From Lachnospiraceae bacterium UBA3785 (lineage in GTDB: Bacteria > Bacillota > Clostridia > Lachnospirales > Lachnospiraceae): a stretch of 5,480 nucleotides of DNA. Both the position numbers and the translations under genes were made by a program. Of this stretch, positions 1 to 5,480 are shown piece after piece (position 1 is the first letter of the stretch; the number at the start of each line of letters is the position of its first letter). Below the pieces are notes generated by a model. The model saw nothing but the letters and a program-made list of their open reading frames with translations. It made no database searches and was not told the DNA's origin. Location of the stretch: NCBI GenBank assembly GCA_002369495.1, contig DFFD01000098.1:196-5675 (forward strand), read 5' to 3'.

Positions 1-559
<559 letters not shown>

Positions 560-588
560 TTATGGTTAATCTCAATCTATATTGAACC

Positions 589-628
589 GGGCTTTGCGGC
601 GTCCTGCGCCGGCTCCCCGGCAGAGCCC
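589..628 (-). other. GC-rich inverted repeat in the grpE-dnaK gap
   Basis: On the minus strand GGGCTCTGC (628-620) can pair with GCAAAGCCC (597-589) with one mismatch. The enclosed GC-rich sequence can itself fold, for example GGCG-CAGGA-CGCC. The structure starts directly after the grpE stop codon at 629. No run of T follows it, so it is not a standard terminator. It is more likely an mRNA stability or processing structure, or a partial attenuator between grpE and dnaK. Function is inferred. Confidence 0.45.
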
Positions 629-1333
629 TCAGTTTGCTACCTTGACCATCGAGTAGCGGACTACCTGATCCTTGTAGAGGTAGCCCTTCTGGAACTCCTC
701 CGCCACCGTGTTCTCGCCGAGCGACTCATCGTCCACATGCATGACCGCGTTGTGGAGGTTCGGATCGAACGGCTTGCCGACCGCCTCGATCGGCGTGACC
801 CCGAGGTCGGTAAGGACGGTTCCGAACTGCTTGTAGATCTTCTCCATCCCGGTGACAAATGCGTCTTCCTTATCCTCCTCGGTGACCAGCGAAAAGCCTC
901 TCTCGAAGTTGTCGATGACCGGCAGGATCTTCTCGATCACGTCCTTGGCGCCCATCGCGTACATGCCGGATTTTTCCTTCTCGGTGCGCTTGCGGTAGTT
1001 GTCGAACTCCGCCAGAAGCCGCTTGTACTGGTCGTTCACGGAAGCGATCTCCGCGTCCTTCTTCGCGAGTTCCTTCTCAAATTTCTTCTTTCTGCCGAAG
1101 AGATCGAATTCCTTCTTATCCCCGGCTGCCTCTTCCGCGGGTTCCTCCGCGGTTTCCCCGCCTTCGGTTTCCTCCGCCGGACCGGCTGCCGGCTCTTCGG
1201 CTGCCGTCTCCTCCGTCTTCGCCTCGGCCGTCTCTTCCGTTACCGGGCTTTCGGCAGGGGTTTCATTTTCCTCAGGCGTTTTGATCTCGATCTCGACGCC
1301 TTCCCCGCTGACTTTCTTCTCGTCTTCGCTCAA
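629..1333 (-). CDS. grpE: GrpE, DnaK nucleotide exchange factor
   Basis: Cytosolic co-chaperone that dimerises and speeds ADP release from DnaK. The 234-residue product has three parts. Residues 1-75 are a low-complexity region rich in Glu, Ala, Thr and Pro, probably disordered. Residues about 80-125 form a charged coiled-coil helix containing the family segment AEFDNYRKRTEKE (108-120). The rest is the GrpE core, with ILPVIDNFERGF (136-147), GMEKIYKQF (162-170) and the C-terminal beta domain with GVTPIEAVGKPFDPNLHNAV (178-197) and GYLYKDQVVRYSMVKV. The length exceeds the usual 180-200 or so residues because of the acidic N-terminus. The start is TTG at 1333, with AGAGGA at 1346-1341 seven bases upstream. 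It lies between hrcA (51-base gap) and dnaK, and is expected to be co-transcribed under HrcA/CIRCE control. Confidence 0.96.
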   Translation of the reverse strand: MSEDEKKVSGEGVEIEIKTPEENETPAESPVTEETAEAKTEETAAEEPAAGPAEETEGGETAEEPAEEAAGDKKEFDLFGRKKKFEKELAKKDAEIASVNDQYKRLLAEFDNYRKRTEKEKSGMYAMGAKDVIEKILPVIDNFERGFSLVTEEDKEDAFVTGMEKIYKQFGTVLTDLGVTPIEAVGKPFDPNLHNAVMHVDDESLGENTVAEEFQKGYLYKDQVVRYSMVKVAN

Positions 1334-1340
1334 TGCTCTG

Positions 1341-1346
1341 TCCTCT
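1341..1346 (-). promoter_or_regulatory. grpE ribosome binding site for a TTG start
   Basis: AGAGGA on the minus strand, seven bases before the TTG at 1333. I see no in-frame ATG with comparable support, so this site supports a TTG start. Confidence 0.65.
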
Positions 1347-1384
1347 TTTCTAATCTTTGTACGTTCATGCGGCGAACAGGAAAG

Positions 1385-2443
1385 CTACTCTTCCGCCGGA
1401 TTGTCCGAACTGCTTCGGAAGATGTCATTCAGAGACTTCTGAACCTCTTTCAGGTTGCTCATGACCTTCTCGTAGTCCATCCGCTTCGGCCCGATGATGC
1501 CGATCGTGCCCTGCATGCCCTCGCCCAGATCGTAGGTCGCCGTGACGACGCTGCAGTCCTTCATGGACTCGACCGGGCTCTCATCGCCGATGTAGACCTG
1601 GATGCCGGTTTCGCCGGAATCATTTTTCTCGGTCTCCTTGACAAGATCCCGCAGGTGGCTCTTGTCCTCGATCGTCGTGATGAGGCGGCTCGCGCTCTGG
1701 CTGTCAGCCAGCTCCGGATACCGGAAAATGTTGTTCGCCCCGCTCGTGTAGATCTGCATGTTCTCGTCGGTCTCGGCCCTGATCACCTCGGCGATCGTGT
1801 CGAGCACGTCGTTGATGACGGCTGCGTGGCCGCCGGCCTCCTCCTTGATATTGGAAATGAGACCCAGGTTGATCTCCGCCAGCGTCAGCCCGTTGAGCCT
1901 TGTGTTCAGGAGGAGGTTCAGCTTTAAGACTGTCTCCTCATCGATCGGCTCCGGCAGGTCGATGATGTGGTTCTTTACGATATTTCCCTCGATCACGACC
2001 ACATTCAGGAGCTGCGTCGGCGAGACGCGCGAGAGCTGGATGAACTTGACCTTGTTGCCCTTGTAGGTGGGAGCCGAGATCATCGTCGTGTAGTTGGTCT
2101 GGTTGGCCAGGAACTTCACGACCTGCTTTAAGAGTTCCTCCATCCGGTTCGTCCGCGCGATCATCAGCGAGTTCATCACGGACACTTCGCGGGTCTTCTC
2201 CTGCACCAGTGAGTCGACGTAGTAGCGGTAACCCTTATCGGAAGGGATCCGCCCGGCCGACGTGTGCGGCTGGACGATGAAGCCCATCTCCTCGAGGTCC
2301 GACATCTCGTTGCGGATCGTGGCGGAGCTGAGGTTGAGATCTGTATATTTGGAGATCGTCCGCGAACCGACCGGTTCACCCGTCTCGAGATAGGTCCGGA
2401 TGATGGCGTTCAGAATCGTCTGTTTTCTCTGATCCAGTTCCAA
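1385..2443 (-). CDS. hrcA: HrcA, heat-inducible transcription repressor
   Basis: Repressor of class I heat-shock genes that binds CIRCE as a dimer; in this family its folding depends on GroEL, which couples repression to chaperone supply. The 352-residue length is typical (about 340-350). Residues 1-75 or so form the winged-helix DNA-binding domain, with EPVGSRTISKYTDL (23-36), SSATIRNEMSDLEEMGF (39-55) and QPHTSAGRIPSDKGYRYYVD (58-77), all strongly conserved in HrcA. The remainder is the GAF-like effector and dimerisation region, with IFRYPELAD and IQVYIGDESP, and a C-terminal GTIGIIGPKRMDYEKVMSNL segment typical of the family. The start is TTG at 2443, eight bases after a G-rich Shine-Dalgarno sequence; it gives the canonical MELDQRKQTIL N-terminus. 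A CIRCE element lies 27 bases upstream, so the gene is autoregulated. It is the first gene of the hrcA-grpE-dnaK operon. Confidence 0.98.
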   Translation of the reverse strand: MELDQRKQTILNAIIRTYLETGEPVGSRTISKYTDLNLSSATIRNEMSDLEEMGFIVQPHTSAGRIPSDKGYRYYVDSLVQEKTREVSVMNSLMIARTNRMEELLKQVVKFLANQTNYTTMISAPTYKGNKVKFIQLSRVSPTQLLNVVVIEGNIVKNHIIDLPEPIDEETVLKLNLLLNTRLNGLTLAEINLGLISNIKEEAGGHAAVINDVLDTIAEVIRAETDENMQIYTSGANNIFRYPELADSQSASRLITTIEDKSHLRDLVKETEKNDSGETGIQVYIGDESPVESMKDCSVVTATYDLGEGMQGTIGIIGPKRMDYEKVMSNLKEVQKSLNDIFRSSSDNPAEE

Positions 2444-2451
2444 TGCGGCGT

Positions 2452-2460
2452 CCCCCCTTT
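2452..2460 (-). promoter_or_regulatory. hrcA ribosome binding site for a TTG start
   Basis: AAAGGGGGG on the minus strand, eight bases upstream of the TTG at 2443. It departs from the AGGAGG core and, with the rare start codon, suggests modest translation of the repressor. Confidence 0.6.
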
Positions 2461-2468
2461 CTTTTGTC

Positions 2469-2499
2469 TGTTAGCACTCATTCTGTTGGAGTGCTAACA
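2469..2499. promoter_or_regulatory. CIRCE operator (HrcA binding site)
   Basis: TTAGCACTC, nine spacer bases, GAGTGCTAA at 2471-2497 matches the CIRCE consensus exactly. The perfect arms extend to 11 bp (2469-2479 and 2489-2499). It lies just downstream of the predicted transcription start of the hrcA promoter and within the leader, the usual place for HrcA to block class I heat-shock transcription. Confidence 0.98.
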
Positions 2500-2509
2500 T
2501 CTAAGACAT

Positions 2510-2538
2510 AATATAAACCCGCGGCGCGTCCTTGTCAA
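2510..2538 (-). promoter_or_regulatory. Sigma-A type promoter of the hrcA operon
   Basis: On the minus strand a perfect -35 TTGACA (2538-2533), a 17-base spacer and a -10 TATATT (2515-2510, five of six consensus bases). Transcription should start near 2503, so the CIRCE element begins about four bases downstream of +1 and the hrcA leader is about 60 bases long. No class III (CtsR) site or alternative sigma promoter was recognised beside it. Confidence 0.88.
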
Positions 2539-2562
2539 CCACTATTTTTTAAAATAATGAAA

Positions 2563-2587
2563 ACCGCCCGAATACCTCGGGGACGGT
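2563..2587 (-). terminator. Second, alternative hairpin behind the SPFH gene
   Basis: On the minus strand ACCG-TC-CCCGA, loop GGTAT, TCGGG-CGGT gives a nine-base-pair stem with a two-base bulge, followed by TTTTCATTATTTT. It could act as a tandem back-up terminator. Its 5' arm shares bases 2580-2587 with the outer stem of the neighbouring palindrome, so the two folds exclude each other. Confidence 0.5.
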
Positions 2588-2647
2588 TCCCGAAAAAAAA
2601 ACGATTCTCGCTCGAGAATCGCTTTTTTCTTAAGGAACAGTCCCTGA
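2577..2647. terminator. Nested palindrome, likely bidirectional rho-independent terminator
   Basis: The inner perfect nine-base arms, CGATTCTCG (2602-2610) and CGAGAATCG (2613-2621), are flanked by nine A (2593-2601) and six T (2623-2628), so a U-tract follows the hairpin on either strand. An outer pair, GGGACGGTTCC (2580-2590) and GGAACAGTCCC (2634-2644), matches at 10 of 11 positions and encloses the core. It lies about 30 bases past the SPFH stop codon and before the hrcA promoter, so it should end SPFH transcription and insulate the heat-shock operon. The outer arms are unusual for a plain terminator and resemble a small repeat unit. Confidence 0.85.
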
Positions 2648-2676
2648 AGTTGGGTACATTCCTGAAAGTATTCAAT

Positions 2677-3684
2677 TTACTCCAGCGTCCCCGCCATCCT
2701 CCTCGTCTCCTCCGACTTCTCATCGTCGTCGCAGCAGGGGTCAGCCGCCGCCGGCAGCTCCGGCTTCGGGGTCTTGTCAACCGGCGTCGCATCGCCGAGC
2801 CCGGTCGCCTCGGAAACCAGTCCCAGCGAGGAAATCACGCCGGCGAGGTCCGTCGGCATGTAGATCTTGGTGGCGCGGCCGTCGGCAACATTTTTCAGCG
2901 CTTCAAGGCCCTTCAGCTTGAGGACCGAAGCGTCCGCGTTGGCTTCCTTCAGGGCCTTCAGGCCGTTCGCCTCAGCCTCGTAGACCAGGGCGATCGAGCG
3001 GGCGCGGCCTTCCGCGAGAGCGATCTGCGCGTCGCGCTCAGCCTCGGCGGCCAGGATCTTCGCCTGCTTGTCGCCTTCCGCGCGGGCGACGACGGATTCC
3101 TTGTGGGCGGAAGCTTCGAGGATCGTCTGTCTCTTTTCGCGCTCGGCCTTCATCTGCTTCTCCATCGCGCTCTGGATCTCTGCCGGCGGGATGATGTTCT
3201 TCAGCTCGACACGGGTGACCTTGATGCCCCAGGCGTCGGTCGCGACGTCGAGGATCTGCTGCATCTGCGCATTGATGATATCGCGGCTGGTCAGGGTCTG
3301 GTCGAGTTCCATGCCGCCGATGATGTTACGAAGGGTCGTCGCGTTGAGGTTCTCGAGAGCGCTGACCGGGCGGTCGACGCCGTAGGTGTAGAGCCTCGGA
3401 TCGAAGATCTTGAAGTAGACGACCGTGTCGATCTTCATCGTGACGTTATCCTTGGTGATAACGGACGACGGCGCGAAGTCGCAGACCTGCTCCTTTAAGG
3501 AGACGCGGCTCGCGATCCTCTCCACGAACGGTATTTTAAAATGAAGACCGTGCTCCCACGTCGTCCGGTAGCTGCCGAAGAACTCGACGATGTACGCGTA
3601 CGCCTGCGGGACGACCTGCACGCAGGAGATCACGATGCCAATGAGAAGGATCGCGAGAACGATCATGAAAATTGCAAATAACAT
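2677..3684 (-). CDS. SPFH/band 7 (stomatin-like) membrane protein
   Basis: Membrane-anchored SPFH protein related to bacterial stomatin/paraslipin-type proteins (QmcA-like). The family forms large oligomeric assemblies that organise membrane microdomains and is often linked to proteases; the exact role here is unknown. Of 335 residues, 2-22 form an N-terminal membrane anchor. The band 7 domain follows (about 23-180), with VVPQAYAYIVEFFGSYRTTW, VITKDNVTMKIDTVVYFKI (75-93), ALENLNATTLRNIIGGMELD and WGIKVTRVELKNIIPP (152-167). Residues about 170-255 form a charged, Ala/Glu-rich coiled coil. The tail is Pro/Asp/Glu-rich with a Cys pair at 317-318. The ATG at 3684 is preceded by AAGGAGG with good spacing and by a promoter, and a terminator follows, so it appears monocistronic. 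No NfeD-like partner gene, a frequent neighbour in this family, is present on either side. Confidence 0.95.
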   Translation of the reverse strand: MLFAIFMIVLAILLIGIVISCVQVVPQAYAYIVEFFGSYRTTWEHGLHFKIPFVERIASRVSLKEQVCDFAPSSVITKDNVTMKIDTVVYFKIFDPRLYTYGVDRPVSALENLNATTLRNIIGGMELDQTLTSRDIINAQMQQILDVATDAWGIKVTRVELKNIIPPAEIQSAMEKQMKAEREKRQTILEASAHKESVVARAEGDKQAKILAAEAERDAQIALAEGRARSIALVYEAEANGLKALKEANADASVLKLKGLEALKNVADGRATKIYMPTDLAGVISSLGLVSEATGLGDATPVDKTPKPELPAAADPCCDDDEKSEETRRMAGTLE

Positions 3685-3691
3685 ACGGTTA

Positions 3692-3698
3692 CCTCCTT
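3692..3698 (-). promoter_or_regulatory. SPFH gene ribosome binding site
   Basis: AAGGAGG, fully complementary to the 16S rRNA 3' end, seven bases before the ATG at 3684. It lies two bases from the 3' arm of a predicted leader stem. Confidence 0.88.
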
Positions 3699-3700
3699 AC

Positions 3701-3762
3701 CGGGCGACCAATGGTATTCTCGAACCTGCCTCAAAGAGGCGGTATTTTGTTCAAATCGCCCG
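3701..3762 (-). other. Structured 5' leader of the SPFH gene
   Basis: On the minus strand CGGGCGA (3762-3756) is perfectly complementary to TCGCCCG (3707-3701). They enclose a small hairpin, GCCTC-TTT-GAGGC (3740-3728). The 5' arm lies at the predicted transcription start and the 3' arm ends two bases before the Shine-Dalgarno sequence. This would make a closed leader of about 75 bases with the ribosome site at its base. I do not recognise a known riboswitch class. It may be a translational or stability control element. Confidence 0.45.
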
Positions 3763-3767
3763 AATTT

Positions 3768-3796
3768 ATTATAACACCCGCCTTCTGTTTTGGCAA
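3768..3796 (-). promoter_or_regulatory. Strong extended -10 promoter of the SPFH gene
   Basis: On the minus strand -35 TTGCCA (3796-3791), a 17-base spacer and -10 TATAAT (3773-3768), with TG one base upstream of the -10 (extended -10). Predicted start is near 3761, giving a leader of about 76 bases. Confidence 0.88.
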
Positions 3797-3800
3797 TATG

Positions 3801-3827
3801 CCGCGGCAATGTTTGCATTTGCGGCGG
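3801..3827 (-). other. Imperfect hairpin after the DUF6472-like gene
   Basis: Directly downstream of the small gene's stop codon, CCGCCGCAAATG and CATTGCCGCGG can pair around a CAAA loop with one mismatch and one bulge. No T-run follows (the sequence continues ATATTGCC), so it is at best a weak terminator or a 3'-end stabiliser. It sits immediately upstream of the SPFH -35 box. Confidence 0.4.
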
Positions 3828-3832
3828 CCGCG

Positions 3833-4012
3833 TCACATCTGGTGCCGCACCACCGCGTACTCGTCATCGTTCCGGTAGAACGGGCAGACCTTCCGGGGCG
3901 ACGTCACGAGCCGGACGTAGTCATCCTCGTCCATGTCGACCGCGCAGTACTCCCAGTCCTCCTCCTCGTCGTACACGTAATTGACGCAGCTCTCACACAT
4001 ATTTCCGTCCAT
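3833..4012 (-). CDS. Small acidic four-cysteine protein, DUF6472-like, unknown function
   Basis: A 59-residue product, MDGNMCESCVNY...VVRHQM. It has Cys6 and Cys9 as a CxxC pair, then Cys23 and Cys43, an arrangement that could bind a metal such as zinc. The central part is very acidic (YDEEEDWEY, DMDEDDY). The ending CPFYRNDDEYAVVRHQM resembles the small DUF6472 proteins that I recall from Lachnospiraceae and relatives; that assignment is from memory. The open frame extends upstream to 4102, but those codons overlap uvrB. The ATG at 4012 has AGGAGG at 4022-4017 with four-base spacing, so it is the real start. The uvrB stop codon TGA runs straight into this AGGAGG, with ten bases between the genes, so it is probably translated in coupling with uvrB. 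No transmembrane segment or signal peptide is visible, and no biochemical role is known to me. Confidence 0.88.
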   Translation of the reverse strand: MDGNMCESCVNYVYDEEEDWEYCAVDMDEDDYVRLVTSPRKVCPFYRNDDEYAVVRHQM

Positions 4013-4016
4013 TTTT

Positions 4017-4022
4017 CCTCCT
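4017..4022 (-). promoter_or_regulatory. Ribosome binding site abutting the uvrB stop
   Basis: AGGAGG follows the uvrB TGA without a gap and precedes the small gene's ATG by four bases. It selects the 59-residue start over the longer frame and suggests re-initiation by ribosomes finishing uvrB. Confidence 0.85.

Positions 4023-5480
<1,458 letters not shown>

Noticed and set aside
737..1927. Plus-strand open frame of 396 codons across grpE and hrcA
   Set aside because: It runs antisense through two conserved genes and the gap between them, and its composition is that of a shadow frame with no domain.
2577..2647. Insertion sequence or transposon end
   Set aside because: There is no transposase frame, no visible target duplication and the unit is under 80 bases; at most it is a small non-coding repeat serving as a terminator.
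2557..3498. Plus-strand open frame of 313 codons opposite the SPFH gene
   Set aside because: It starts inside the terminator palindrome, has no convincing ribosome site and mirrors the SPFH coding frame.
3701..3762. Fluoride-type riboswitch, suggested by GGGCGAT and a GCCTC/GAGGC stem
   Set aside because: The conserved joining bases and the GGCTGATG-type segment of that class are missing, so only a generic structured leader is claimed.

Overview
The window looks like chromosomal core DNA from a fairly GC-rich member of the Bacillota, most likely class Clostridia and possibly Lachnospiraceae. Four things point that way: the hrcA-grpE-dnaK gene order, a CIRCE operator ahead of hrcA, a DnaK N-terminus of the short Gram-positive type, and a small DUF6472-type protein that I associate with Lachnospiraceae. 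The family-level placement is inference. All supported genes lie on the minus strand, so transcription runs from right to left. The long plus-strand open frames are antisense shadows of these genes.

Layout in the direction of transcription: (1) 5480-4023, the C-terminal three quarters of uvrB, which enters from the right edge. (2) 4012-3833, a 59-residue, four-cysteine, acidic DUF6472-like protein whose ribosome binding site abuts the uvrB stop codon. (3) 3832-3685, an intergenic stretch with an imperfect hairpin, a strong extended -10 promoter and a leader that can fold around its own ribosome binding site. (4) 3684-2677, a membrane-anchored SPFH/stomatin-like protein. (5) 2676-2444, an intergenic stretch with a nested palindromic terminator, a sigma-A type promoter and a perfect CIRCE operator. 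(6) 2443-1385, hrcA. (7) 1333-629, grpE. (8) 508-1, the first 169 residues of dnaK, which runs off the left edge.

The hrcA-grpE-dnaK genes form a class I heat-shock operon. HrcA binds CIRCE to repress its own operon, and DnaK and GrpE are chaperone and nucleotide exchange factor; dnaJ would be expected next, beyond the left edge. The SPFH gene is a separate monocistronic unit by its signals, with its own promoter and terminator. The uvrB-DUF6472 pair is probably co-transcribed.

I see no evidence of a mobile element, CRISPR array, RNA gene or new defence-type system. The most interesting items are the compound palindrome with mutually exclusive hairpins at 2563-2647, the folded leader of the SPFH gene, and the small protein of unknown function coupled to uvrB.
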